Of a stretch of DNA of 39,941 bases, positions 6,044-13,468 are shown piece after piece. The translations under genes and the position numbers were made by a program. Each line of letters starts with the position of its first letter. Within the stretch, counting starts at the first letter, position 1. The notes under the pieces are model-generated. The model saw only the letters and a list, made by a program, of their open reading frames with translations, was not told the origin of the DNA and made no database searches. The stretch is from an uncultured bacterium (GTDB taxonomy: Bacteria; Bacillota; Clostridia; Lachnospirales; Lachnospiraceae), in the NCBI GenBank assembly GCA_947383005.1, contig CANDBT010000039.1, positions 1-39,941 of the forward strand, in the 5' to 3' direction.

Positions 6044-6994
6044 ATGAAAGGAATCAGAGGCAGTACAGAATTTGAGAAGCAGTTTATTGACGTGTTCGAG
6101 CAGTTGTGCAGGAGGCACCATTCGTGGAAAGTGTGGCAGGACTTTGTGAATATGTCTGCATGTGCCATCGCTAATGCTGTGGATAAGAGACCGGCGGTCT
6201 GGAAGCTGAGGGAGGATTCATACATGGAGACGATTAAAAGCTATTCCAAGGATGAACTCAATCTTATCTCTGAGCTGCTCAGCATTACCACGTTAGCTTT
6301 AGACGAGAATCCGGCTCAGGACTTTCTTGGAAAGTTCTACATGCAGCTCGACTTTGGAAGCGGATGGCATGGCCAGTTCTTTACGCCGTGGCATGTTGCT
6401 GAGCTTATGGCAAAGCTACAGTTAGGAGATGAGGCAAAAGACCAGATTGCGTCCGAAGATTATATTTCGGTTTGTGACTCCTGCTGTGGAGCGGGATGTA
6501 TGCTTATGGCGTTTGCAAAGGTCTGTAAAGATGATATGGATATCAACTATCAGCGGTCGGTACTTTTTGTCGGGCAGGATATTGATGAAGTCGTTGCAAA
6601 GATGTGTTACATCCAAATCAGCCTTTTGGGATGCCCTGGATATGTAGTTGTAGGGAATTCCCTTTCGGAACCTGTATGTGGCACCACAATAGAACCAAAC
6701 TATAAGAAGCCTGAAAACATCTGGTTTACGCCATTATATTTTACCGATGTGTGGACCTTACGCAGGATAAAATCCTGGAACGCAGAAGTACGAAAGCTGG
6801 AAGAGACGGTGAAAGAAGAAAGAGAATCTCCTAAATCCGAGGAGCCCTCTAAAAGCATAACACCGGAGATTGTGCGGTCTGTTCCAACAGTACATAAACC
6901 GCCGCAAATGCCGATCATGAAGAAATCAGAGGGCAAGAAGAAGCCGTTTTCATGGAAAGAGTTTTTTACAGTGAAAGGAAAGGGTAAAAAATGA
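6044..6994 (+). CDS. HsdM-like N6-adenine methyltransferase homologue, probably lacking catalytic motif IV
   Basis: 316 residues. GQFFTPWHVAELM is the lead-in typical of type I M-subunit methyltransferases. DSCCGAGCMLMAFAK is the SAM-binding motif I, and GQDIDEVVAKMCYIQISLLG the following acidic motif. Where an NPPY/NPPF catalytic motif is expected I see VVVGNSLSEP and no NPP, so methylation of DNA is doubtful. The last 90 residues are a charged, Pro-containing tail (KSEEPSKSITPEIV, SEGKKKPFSWKEFF). Such phage proteins may act as accessory or anti-restriction factors, but that is inference. It overlaps the next gene by 4 nt (ATGA). Confidence 0.75.
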   Translation: MKGIRGSTEFEKQFIDVFEQLCRRHHSWKVWQDFVNMSACAIANAVDKRPAVWKLREDSYMETIKSYSKDELNLISELLSITTLALDENPAQDFLGKFYMQLDFGSGWHGQFFTPWHVAELMAKLQLGDEAKDQIASEDYISVCDSCCGAGCMLMAFAKVCKDDMDINYQRSVLFVGQDIDEVVAKMCYIQISLLGCPGYVVVGNSLSEPVCGTTIEPNYKKPENIWFTPLYFTDVWTLRRIKSWNAEVRKLEETVKEERESPKSEEPSKSITPEIVRSVPTVHKPPQMPIMKKSEGKKKPFSWKEFFTVKGKGKK

Positions 6995-7761
6995 ATTTGA
7001 AGCAAAAAATCTATAGAATGTGTGGTAAGTCGAGGTTATATTTAAAACGTTCCTCTCCCACCATTTTGTGCTGTGTGGCTGCCGTTGGCGTAGTCGGGAC
7101 AGCTGTAGCCGCCGTCAAGGTGACTCCTAAAGCTATGAAGTTGTTGGAAGACGCTACGGACGAAAAAGGAACAGATTTAAGCAGGACGGAGATTGTCCTC
7201 ACTGTTGCTCATTTGTATATTCCGGCGGCTGCTATTGGAGCTGGCACCATCTTCTGTATTTTCGGAGCAAACGCTCTTAACAAACAGCATCAGGCAAGAT
7301 TGATGAGCGCTTACGCTTTGCTTAGAAACTATCATAAGGAATATCGTGATAAGTTGATCGAACTGCATGGCGAAGAAGCAGATGCCGAAATCAGAAATGC
7401 CATGATACGGGAACATTGCAATTTCCATCCGCTTGATTCGGATGTTCCGGATGGTAAGGTTATATTTTACGATGAAATATCCGGGGAATCCATTATGCGG
7501 TATGAGCGGGAAGTGATAGATGCTGAGTATCATTTCAACCGCAATTTTACAATGAGAGGTTATGCATTCCTTAACGAGTTCTACGAATTTCTGGGATTGC
7601 CTATGACCGAATACGGAGGAACCGTTGGGTGGTCCATGTCTTCTGGAATCATGTGGGTAGATTTTGAACATCGGCTGATTGATAATGACGATGGGGGAAC
7701 TGCCTGTTATTCCATTGACATGGTATTTCCACCGGAAGTCCTGGAAGAATGGGAATGCTGA
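6991..7761 (+). CDS. DUF6353-like membrane protein, paralogue 1
   Basis: 256 residues. Two hydrophobic segments (about 24-45, TILCCVAAVGVVGTAVAAV, and about 68-90, LYIPAAAIGAGTIFCIFGA) flank a short soluble loop. The rest is soluble and ends with the shared module GYAFLNEFYEFLGL, GGTVGWSM. SRLYLKRSSPTILCCVAAVG matches KRSPEILVAVGVVG in the paralogues at 8943 and 11589. Function unknown; the family appears confined to phages and prophages as far as I know. Confidence 0.75.
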   Translation: MNLKQKIYRMCGKSRLYLKRSSPTILCCVAAVGVVGTAVAAVKVTPKAMKLLEDATDEKGTDLSRTEIVLTVAHLYIPAAAIGAGTIFCIFGANALNKQHQARLMSAYALLRNYHKEYRDKLIELHGEEADAEIRNAMIREHCNFHPLDSDVPDGKVIFYDEISGESIMRYEREVIDAEYHFNRNFTMRGYAFLNEFYEFLGLPMTEYGGTVGWSMSSGIMWVDFEHRLIDNDDGGTACYSIDMVFPPEVLEEWEC

Positions 7762-7766
7762 CAACT

Positions 7767-7793
7767 CCGCAAAATTTGCAACCACTATTATGA
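7767..7793 (+). promoter_or_regulatory. Element B copy 9
   Basis: CCGCAAAATTTGCAA then CCACTATTATGA. Its ATG (7790) opens a 7-codon ORF whose TGA overlaps the start of the next gene (ATGA at 7810). Confidence 0.7.
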
Positions 7794-7809
7794 AAGGAGG
7801 AGATGCTTT

Positions 7810-7974
7810 ATGACTGGAGCGGTAATTAAAGGAATCGGATTGGCGGCGACTGTAATTGGGATGGGGACATCACTCATCACCGATTGGGTCAACGAAAAGA
7901 AGATGGATGAAAAGATCGAAGAAAAAGTGAATGAGGCATTGGCCAGGAAAGAACACGAAGAAGAGGAGTCCTGA
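7810..7974 (+). CDS. Small membrane protein with charged tail
   Basis: 54 residues. A Gly-rich hydrophobic start (GAVIKGIGLAATVIGMGTSL) is followed by a Lys/Glu-rich coiled tail ending HEEEES, with the TGA inside the hairpin at 7966-7984. AAAGGAGGAG lies upstream. Too short for family assignment. Confidence 0.65.
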   Translation: MTGAVIKGIGLAATVIGMGTSLITDWVNEKKMDEKIEEKVNEALARKEHEEEES

Positions 7975-7995
7975 ACAAGGGCTCTTTCTTCTTGC
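7966..7995 (+). terminator. Cassette hairpin 8 (terminator-like)
   Basis: GAGTCCT (7966-7972), loop GAACA, AGGGCTC (7978-7984), TTTCTTCTT. The one-base loop insertion turns the usual TAA stop into TGA. Confidence 0.65.
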
Positions 7996-8021
7996 ACACA
8001 ATGCGCAGAGGAGGCAGCGCA

Positions 8022-8318
8022 ATGAGCAACGATTATATTTTGTCCGTGATTCGGGAATATGCGGATGAATACCTGAAAGAACCGGGATGGCGTATGTCAA
8101 AAGAATGGTTCAAGCAGGTTTCGTATAGCCGGTGGGCGGTGGGTGAAATATTGAAAAGCATTGAAGAATCCCGATTCACGCCGCCCATCATGGTTGTTGA
8201 GGATTTCATCCGTAAAATGGATGACTTCTCATGCCGGAACAAAAAGACCAGTTTTATATTTTCAGTCGCACATGACATGGCAGAGAATATTTTGGACGTT
8301 CTGATTGCCATGAAATGA
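8022..8318 (+). CDS. Conserved phage hypothetical protein
   Basis: 98 residues starting after GAGGAGGCAGCGC. Helical and soluble, with YSRWAVGEIL, PPIMVVEDFIRKMDDFSCR and a C-terminal helix (SVAHDMAENILDVLIAM). No domain is recognised. Read as a single soluble protein between two membrane-protein genes. Confidence 0.6.
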   Translation: MSNDYILSVIREYADEYLKEPGWRMSKEWFKQVSYSRWAVGEILKSIEESRFTPPIMVVEDFIRKMDDFSCRNKKTSFIFSVAHDMAENILDVLIAMK

Positions 8319-8339
8319 CATATCGAAAGGAGAAAAATG

Positions 8340-8894
8340 ATGAAAGTATTAAGAAAACAGGAAGTATCTATTCAGACAACAGGCGAGTTCAAGGTCGGAG
8401 ATCAGATTCAGATCGGAAAGTATACCGCTACCTGCCAGAAAGTCACCAGGAAAGGGGCACTCTTCCTTTTGGACCAGTATCTGGATGAGGCCTTTAAGAT
8501 GAATCGCGAGAATACGAACGAGGGCGGCTATGAGGCGAGCGACCTGCGTAAAGAGCTGCAGGAGAACAGTGTTCTGGAAATCTTCGATTCTGTCCGGGAA
8601 ATGATGGTTCCGTTCAAGAATGGCGATTTGCTCCGTATTCCGTATGCGGAGGAATTCTTCGGTGATGTCGATTCTTATGAACCGAGCGGAAAGAAACAGT
8701 GGCCGCTTATGGAAGACCGCAAGAATCGAATCGCCATCCGAGAAGGAGAAGCTTATGAGTGGGGCTGGCTGCAGAACAAGCTGAAGTCTTCTGGGACGGC
8801 TTTCGCTCGTGTGAACGGCCATGGCGGTCCGGCCTTCCACGGCGCGTCGCTCTCTTTTGGGGTTCGTCCGGTTCTCCGCTTGCGGTTAGGCTAA
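8340..8894 (+). CDS. DUF6273-type / C-type-lectin-like protein
   Basis: 184 residues; ATG 8340 is better spaced from AAAGGAG than ATG 8337. The end of the protein (EWGWLQNKL, FARVNGHGG, GASLSFGVRPVLRL) matches the lectin-like fold of DUF6273/formylglycine-enzyme-like domains, where ..GVRPV.. is the signature. Variable proteins of diversity-generating retroelements use this fold, with the variable patch at the same C-terminal place. The last 130 bp are clearly more GC-rich than the rest, and a perfect palindrome follows the stop. No reverse transcriptase or template repeat is seen in the window. Confidence 0.65.
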   Translation: MKVLRKQEVSIQTTGEFKVGDQIQIGKYTATCQKVTRKGALFLLDQYLDEAFKMNRENTNEGGYEASDLRKELQENSVLEIFDSVREMMVPFKNGDLLRIPYAEEFFGDVDSYEPSGKKQWPLMEDRKNRIAIREGEAYEWGWLQNKLKSSGTAFARVNGHGGPAFHGASLSFGVRPVLRLRLG

Positions 8895-8897
8895 TCT

Positions 8898-8924
8898 CCG
8901 CCCCTTGTGGGCGGTTTATATTTT
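8898..8924 (+). terminator. Perfect 6-bp GC stem-loop with T-rich tail
   Basis: CCGCCC (8898-8903), loop CTTGT, GGGCGG (8909-8914), then TTTATATTTT. It fits an intrinsic terminator. In retroelement target genes a hairpin in this place assists retrohoming, hence the note on the preceding gene. Confidence 0.7.
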
Positions 8925-8942
8925 GAAAGGAGAAGCGATGAA

Positions 8943-9767
8943 ATGAAGAAACCTGATTTCTCCCGGATTGCCAAAAGTGTAAAGGTAGGGTTGCATAAAC
9001 ATAGCCCTGAAATCCTTACCGGGGTTGGCATCGCCGGGATGATTACCACCACTGTATTGGCAGTGCGGGCAACGCCCAAAGCGCTGATTCTTATCGAGGA
9101 GGAGAAGCGCCGGCAGAATAAAGAACTGTATGAAGATGCCGAAAGGAAAAGATTAGACAGCCATCCGAAAGTTGACCAGCTAAAGCCGATAGAGCTTGTT
9201 CGGACTACTTGGACCTGTTATATTCCAGCTACTATCACTGGCGCACTTTCTATTGCCTGCCTGATTGGAGCCAGCTCCGTGAACATTCGGCGTAATGCAG
9301 CGCTGGCCGCGGCCTATTCTCTGTCGGAGTCCGCTTTAAAAGAGTACCAGGAGAAGGTAATTGAGACCATCGGGGAGAAGAAAGAGCAGGAAATCCGGGA
9401 TGCGGTAGCAAAGGACAAGATTCAGCGTGATCCGGTCGTGAATAAAGAGGTCATCATCACAGGACGCGGGGAGACTCTCTGCTACGATACGATTACATCC
9501 CGATATTTTAAGTGTGATATTGAAAAGCTCCGGAGGGTGGAAAACGAGCTGAATAAAAGGCTTATCAGCGAGATGTATATTTCGCTGAACGAGTTCTATT
9601 ACGAGATCGGATTGCGTTCTACTGATATTGGTGATGACCTCGGATGGAATCTGGCAGACGGTTTTATCAACCTGGAGTTCAGTTCACAGCTTGCAGAGGA
9701 CGAAACGCCTTGTCTTGTGATTGGATACCGGGTAGCGCCAAGGTATGATTTTCGCACCTTGATGTAA
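8943..9767 (+). CDS. DUF6353-like membrane protein, paralogue 2
   Basis: 274 residues. SPEILTGVGIAGMITTTVLAVRATPKAL (about 19-46) is the first membrane segment and TWTCYIPATITGALSIACLIGASSVN the second. The C-terminus has MYISLNEFYYEIGL and DDLGWNLADG, the shared module. The first ATG after AAAGGAG (8938) reads only MK then stops; ATG 8943 opens the gene. It lies between the lectin-like gene and another small membrane protein. Confidence 0.75.
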   Translation: MKKPDFSRIAKSVKVGLHKHSPEILTGVGIAGMITTTVLAVRATPKALILIEEEKRRQNKELYEDAERKRLDSHPKVDQLKPIELVRTTWTCYIPATITGALSIACLIGASSVNIRRNAALAAAYSLSESALKEYQEKVIETIGEKKEQEIRDAVAKDKIQRDPVVNKEVIITGRGETLCYDTITSRYFKCDIEKLRRVENELNKRLISEMYISLNEFYYEIGLRSTDIGDDLGWNLADGFINLEFSSQLAEDETPCLVIGYRVAPRYDFRTLM

Positions 9768-9769
9768 CT

Positions 9770-9797
9770 GCGCAAAAATTACAATGCCTTTAATGGA
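9770..9797 (+). promoter_or_regulatory. Element B copy 10
   Basis: GCGCAAAAATTACAA then TGCCTTTAATGGA, one of the copies closest to consensus. Its ATG (9793) opens a 17-codon ORF that ends inside the gene at 9836. Confidence 0.7.
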
Positions 9798-9835
9798 AGA
9801 ATCCACACTATTTCATAAACGAAAGGAGAACAATT

Positions 9836-10105
9836 ATGGAACCTAATGAAGTAATGGAAAACGAGGAAGTTATCGAGACGGCTACGGAGGAGATCGTGAA
9901 AGCGAGTTCTGGATGCGGGTTTAAGATGGCGGCGGGTTTCGGCTTGGGCATTCTTGCAGGTATGGCTATCTGTAAGCTGGCAAAGCCGGTAATCGCCAAG
10001 ATCAAAGCGCGGAAAGCAAAGCCCATGATCACTACGGCGGCGGACGATTTTGATGACGACCACTTTGACGACGAAGAGGAGTCCGAAGAAGAATCCGAGG
10101 AATGA
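9836..10105 (+). CDS. Small membrane protein with acidic ends
   Basis: 89 residues. Acidic N-terminus (EPNEVMENEEVIETATEE), Gly-rich transmembrane helix (MAAGFGLGILAGMAICKLA, about 31-50), basic stretch (KIKARKAK) and a very acidic tail (DDFDDDHFDDEEESEEES). The charge layout predicts a single-pass protein. AAAGGAG is 7 nt before the ATG. No family recognised. Confidence 0.7.
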   Translation: MEPNEVMENEEVIETATEEIVKASSGCGFKMAAGFGLGILAGMAICKLAKPVIAKIKARKAKPMITTAADDFDDDHFDDEEESEEESEE

Positions 10106-10125
10106 TATTCGGTGGATCAGACGAG

Positions 10126-10161
10126 GGGAGAGTACCTGTAACAGGGTGCTTTCCCTTTTTT
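10126..10161 (+). terminator. Intrinsic terminator
   Basis: GGGAGAGTACCTG pairs with CAGGGTGCTTTCCC (10142-10155) with one bulged G around loop TAA, then a run of six T. Strong stem at the end of the small-cassette region. Confidence 0.8.
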
Positions 10162-10184
10162 CGTTTCCTGGAAGGAGGATTGCA

Positions 10185-10376
10185 ATGAATAGGTATTTGT
10201 ATGATGGACCGGTCATGGAGTTTGACCGTTGCGTCCAGAGTAACTGGAAAGGAGAGACAATGGCCGCATCTGAGACAAAAGCCCGGAGTAATCTTTCCTA
10301 CCAGTGGAAGAAAAGGAACAACCGCATTGCCAGCGTGAAGATTACGTTGCCCGGCAAACTGCGGGAGATAAGCTGA
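10185..10376 (+). CDS. Small conserved phage protein
   Basis: 63 residues, beginning MNRYLYDGPVMEF after GAAGGAGG. The second half is basic (SNLSYQWKKRNNRIASVKITLPGKL). I recognise this combination from other Firmicutes phages but no function is known to me. The basic C-terminus could bind nucleic acid. An internal AAAGGAG before ATG 10261 offers a shorter in-frame product. Confidence 0.7.
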   Translation: MNRYLYDGPVMEFDRCVQSNWKGETMAASETKARSNLSYQWKKRNNRIASVKITLPGKLREIS

Positions 10377-10387
10377 AAGGAGAAACT

Positions 10388-10936
10388 ATGAGAAATGAAG
10401 AAAATTTGGTGGGTTCGGTACTGTTTATTCTAGGGGTGGCGGCACTTGGATACGCCATGCATGTAACCAGTAAAATGAATAAACTCTGCGCAAAACTGGA
10501 CTTATCCGTGGATGAATTATCAGAATCCATTGACATATCTATGCCAGATGCAATCGTTAAGGAAGCTGTTGATCGGGCGGCTGATAGAGCGGCATATAAG
10601 GCTGTACAGTCTGCCACCGTAACAGCTGTGAACCAGGTTCGTCATGACATACAGAAAGAAGTCAAGACGGCTGTGGATAGCGCTTATGCCGATTTGCGTG
10701 GAAAAGTTGAGAGAGAAATCTCGGACCAAATCGGTAATATTGACATAAGTTCAATAAAGCGGGATGTAATTAAAAAGGCTGGAGAAAAAGCCGCCGAAAA
10801 GTTTGAGAGTGATTTGGAAGATATTTTAGAGAAGTACAATAGTGATCTCAATAATGTCTCCAAAATCTACAATTCCATTGCTAAGTCAATCTCCAGTCGT
10901 GATGACAGCAAAGAAATGACGTTCAGGATTGCATAA
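10388..10936 (+). CDS. N-terminally membrane-anchored coiled-coil protein
   Basis: 182 residues. Residues about 7-25 (LVGSVLFILGVAALGYAMHV) form a membrane anchor. The remainder is Ala/Lys/Asp-rich helix (AADRAAYKAVQSATVTAVNQ, KKAGEKAAEKFESDLEDIL) typical of a long coiled coil. GAAAGGAG precedes the ATG. It would project into the cytoplasm from the membrane. Function unknown. Confidence 0.75.
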   Translation: MRNEENLVGSVLFILGVAALGYAMHVTSKMNKLCAKLDLSVDELSESIDISMPDAIVKEAVDRAADRAAYKAVQSATVTAVNQVRHDIQKEVKTAVDSAYADLRGKVEREISDQIGNIDISSIKRDVIKKAGEKAAEKFESDLEDILEKYNSDLNNVSKIYNSIAKSISSRDDSKEMTFRIA

Positions 10937-10955
10937 GAAAGGAGAATTATATTTT

Positions 10956-11564
10956 ATGGAAGAATACAAGCCAAACTCCCATAAATCTAAGGAAGAACAG
11001 CAGACGGCGCCCCCTGAAAAGAAAGTGGAAAAAGTGGTCAGCGGGTCTGTAAAATCCAGAAAGAAAAGTGAGATTCAGAAATTTGCGGATGTGTTTATCC
11101 AGGAGGATGCGCAGAAAGTAAAGTCTTATATTCTGATGGATGTATTGGTACCGGCGGTAAAGAAAGCCATATCGGATATTGTGACAAACGGGATTGACAT
11201 GATCCTGTACGGAGAGACTGGGCGAACAAAAAAGAACGGAACGGCTTCCAAGGTATCTTACAGGAGCTATTACGACAAGAGGGATAACCGCAGGGATTAT
11301 GGTTCTTCCAGAACGCGGACAGGGTACGACTATGATGATGTTATCCTAGACAATCGCGGGGAAGCAGAAGAAGTCCTGTCTCGAATGGATGAACTGATTG
11401 CTACATATGGCCTTGTCAGTGTGGCAGACTTCTACGATCTGGTAGGAATCACGGGCAGCTATACAGACAATAAGTACGGCTGGACAGATATTCGGAATGC
11501 ATCGGTGGTAAGGGTTCATGACGGATACACGATTAAACTGCCGAGAGCGTTGCCGTTAAACTAA
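10956..11564 (+). CDS. Soluble protein with Lys-rich N-terminus and the shared C-terminal module
   Basis: 202 residues. A disordered, charged first third (PPEKKVEKVVSGSVKSRKKS), then a helical segment DVLVPAVKKAISDIVTNGIDMILYG, an Arg/Tyr-rich linker, and a C-terminal part VSVADFYDLVGI and NKYGWTDIRNASVV. That last part resembles the LNEFYxxLGL, GW module of the DUF6353-like proteins nearby. The gene starts after GGAGAATTATATTTT, one of many TTATATT motif copies. Confidence 0.75.
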   Translation: MEEYKPNSHKSKEEQQTAPPEKKVEKVVSGSVKSRKKSEIQKFADVFIQEDAQKVKSYILMDVLVPAVKKAISDIVTNGIDMILYGETGRTKKNGTASKVSYRSYYDKRDNRRDYGSSRTRTGYDYDDVILDNRGEAEEVLSRMDELIATYGLVSVADFYDLVGITGSYTDNKYGWTDIRNASVVRVHDGYTIKLPRALPLN

Positions 11565-11588
11565 AAAATATGAAAAGGAGCAATAATC

Positions 11589-12509
11589 ATGAAAGCAAAT
11601 GAAATTATGAGTAAAGCCAGTGGGGCTTTGAATAAGATCGGGTTCGGCTTGAAGAAGCGCAGCCCTGAGATTCTGGTGGCGGTTGGTGTTGTGGGCACTG
11701 TTGTAAGTGCTGTAATGGCCTGCAAAGCGACCACGAAAATCAACACAATCCTGGACGAGACCAAGGAGCAGTTGGACAAGATCCATGAGTATGCGGGGAA
11801 TCCCGATGTGGCGGAGAAGTACAATGCGGAAGACGCTAAGAAGGATACAGCTATCGTTTATGCCCAGGCAGGTGTAAAGCTGGCCAAGCTATATGCTCCG
11901 GCGGTGGGGCTTGGGATTTTGTCCATCAGCAGCATTCTGGCATCCAACAATATCCTCAGGAAACGCAATATGGCAATCTCAGCAGCTTTGGCGGCAGCTA
12001 CCCAGGACTTTAAAGATTACCGCAACCGTGTTATAGAGAGGTTCGGAAAAGAAGTGGACCATCAGCTCCGTTATAACATTAAGGCCGAGGAAATCGAGGA
12101 GACTGTTACAGATGAGAAAGGCAAGGAGAAAAAGGTCAAGAAGAGCATCGAGGTTGCCGATCCGAATGCCAGCGGTTATGTGAAGTATTTCACAAGGAGC
12201 AATCCTTACTGGGAGGAAGACTCTTCCTATGTCGAGATGTTCCTGCGTTCCCAACAGAACTACGCCAATGACAAACTGAAAGCAACTGGGCATCTCACTC
12301 TGAACGATGTTTATGATATGCTCGGATTCCATGACAGTAAGGCTGGCATGGTAGTTGGCTGGATTTATGATTTGGATCACCCGAATGGAGACAACTACGT
12401 GGAATTCGATGTGAAGAAAGTGAATCTCCCGAACGAGCAAGGCGGGTACGAAGAGGCTTACGCCATCGACTTCAACGTGGACGGCAATATTTATAATGAG
12501 ATGATTTGA
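11589..12509 (+). CDS. DUF6353-like membrane protein, paralogue 3
   Basis: 306 residues. KRSPEILVAVGVVGTVVSAV (about 23-42) and YAPAVGLGILSISSILASNN (about 98-117) are the two membrane segments. A long cytoplasmic helix-rich part follows, and the C-terminus is the module also found alone at 4350-4682 (NDVYDMLGF, VGWIYDLDHPNGDN, DFNVDGNIYN). This is the fullest member of the set in this genome. GAAAAGGAG precedes the ATG. Confidence 0.8.
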   Translation: MKANEIMSKASGALNKIGFGLKKRSPEILVAVGVVGTVVSAVMACKATTKINTILDETKEQLDKIHEYAGNPDVAEKYNAEDAKKDTAIVYAQAGVKLAKLYAPAVGLGILSISSILASNNILRKRNMAISAALAAATQDFKDYRNRVIERFGKEVDHQLRYNIKAEEIEETVTDEKGKEKKVKKSIEVADPNASGYVKYFTRSNPYWEEDSSYVEMFLRSQQNYANDKLKATGHLTLNDVYDMLGFHDSKAGMVVGWIYDLDHPNGDNYVEFDVKKVNLPNEQGGYEEAYAIDFNVDGNIYNEMI

Positions 12510-12556
12510 AGGGAAGGGTATGCCTCTATGCTATCCGGGAACTTTGATCGCGATTT

Positions 12557-12605
12557 GGCTGACTATCCTTATCTGTTTTAGGGATGGCCAGCCTTTATAT
12601 TTTAG
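12557..12605 (+). terminator. Terminator-like hairpin
   Basis: GGCTGACTATCC (12557-12568) pairs with GGATGGCCAGCC (12582-12593) with one mismatch, followed by TTTATATTTT, which also serves as a TTATATT motif copy just before the next ribosome binding site. Confidence 0.6.
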
Positions 12606-12620
12606 AAAGGAGTGGCTGAC

Positions 12621-12806
12621 ATGTACAGAAGAATACGAATGCTTTTGCTTCTTTTGATATTTTGTGTTGTTGGGAATTGTGCATCTGTTTGCGGAGAAAT
12701 TGTCTCCGTTGCAGAGCCGGTCAGTACAGAATCCATACTGATTTCCGAACAAATCGAAGTGTCCAATAAACGAAGAGGAGCATTCTGGCATTCCTGCCGC
12801 GGTTGA
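12621..12806 (+). CDS. Signal-peptide part of a frame-disrupted secreted wall hydrolase
   Basis: 61 residues after AAAGGAG. MYRRIRMLLLLLIFCVVGNC is a clear signal peptide (Arg-rich start, long Leu core, Cys for a possible lipobox or cleavage region), followed by SVAEPVSTESILISEQIEVS. The reading then ends in an unrelated frame. The SleB-like catalytic domain continues directly in the +1 frame from about 12770 to 13191, so both parts probably belong to one gene. Confidence 0.6.
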   Translation: MYRRIRMLLLLLIFCVVGNCASVCGEIVSVAEPVSTESILISEQIEVSNKRRGAFWHSCRG

Positions 12807-12819
12807 AGTAAAAGAACTT

Positions 12820-13191
12820 TTGGATAACAGCGAAGAGGCAGGACTTTCAGAAGAAGATATCGATTTGATTGCTCTGGTGACAATGGCTGAGGCAGAGGGG
12901 GAATCGGAGTACGGAAAGCGGTTGGTGATCGATACGGTTTTGAACCGCGTAGATTCCGAGCATTATCCCGATACGGTCTTTGAAGTTGTTTATCAGCCCA
13001 GTCAGTTTTCATCCATGTGGAACGGACGTGTAGACCGATGCTGCGTCACGGATGAAATATGTCAGCTTGTCAGGGAAGAACTTCTGGAACGGCAAAACTA
13101 TGAAGTTATATTTTTTACGGCGGGCGGATACGGCAAATATGGAACTCCTATGTTCCAGGAAGGAAACCATTACTTTAGCAGTTATGAATGA
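12820..13191 (+). CDS. SleB/CwlJ-like cell wall hydrolase domain
   Basis: Catalytic part, 123 residues from the TTG at 12820, though the open frame extends upstream to about 12745 without a good start. LSEEDIDLIALVTMAEAEGE and YGKRLVIDTVLNRV, then QFSSMWNGR and GNHYF, match the Hydrolase_2 (SleB) family, which cleaves peptidoglycan; the Glu of AEAEGE is the expected catalytic one. There is no good ribosome binding site for TTG. The signal peptide lies in the other frame upstream. Either an indel or a separate, poorly initiated gene. Confidence 0.7.
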   Translation: MDNSEEAGLSEEDIDLIALVTMAEAEGESEYGKRLVIDTVLNRVDSEHYPDTVFEVVYQPSQFSSMWNGRVDRCCVTDEICQLVREELLERQNYEVIFFTAGGYGKYGTPMFQEGNHYFSSYE

Positions 13192-13203
13192 AAGGAGAAT
13201 CTT

Positions 13204-13320
13204 ATGAATAGCGGATTAGTTGTCATGTCTTATACTTTATCGGCGTTGTCCGGAATCTGTTTTATAACGGGGCTGGCAGTCCTGTTTGGGGGAAGGAGCG
13301 GAAAGTATGGAAAATTTTGA
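13204..13320 (+). CDS. Very small membrane protein
   Basis: 38 residues after AAAGGAG: MNSGLVVMSYTLSALSGICF, then ITGLAVLFGG and a short basic tail. Almost entirely one hydrophobic helix. It overlaps the next gene by 14 nt. Confidence 0.55.
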   Translation: MNSGLVVMSYTLSALSGICFITGLAVLFGGRSGKYGKF

Positions 13321-13468
13321 GGCCATTATCGCCATGTTGGACTTCACCCTGGATTCCAAACGTAAGCGGCACATTGTCGGTGGCATTCTGCTGAGCGTGT
13401 CGTTTCTGTTTGGAGGCTTGGCGCTTACCACCATGACATTAAAGACGGAGGAAAAACGGGATGAGTAG
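13307..13468 (+). CDS. Small membrane protein
   Basis: 53 residues. The soluble start MENFEAIIAMLDFTLDSKRK is followed by one hydrophobic segment (HIVGGILLSVSFLFGGLALT) and a charged tail (KTEEKRDE). GGAAGGAG lies upstream. It overlaps both neighbours, suggesting translational coupling. Confidence 0.65.
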   Translation: MENFEAIIAMLDFTLDSKRKRHIVGGILLSVSFLFGGLALTTMTLKTEEKRDE

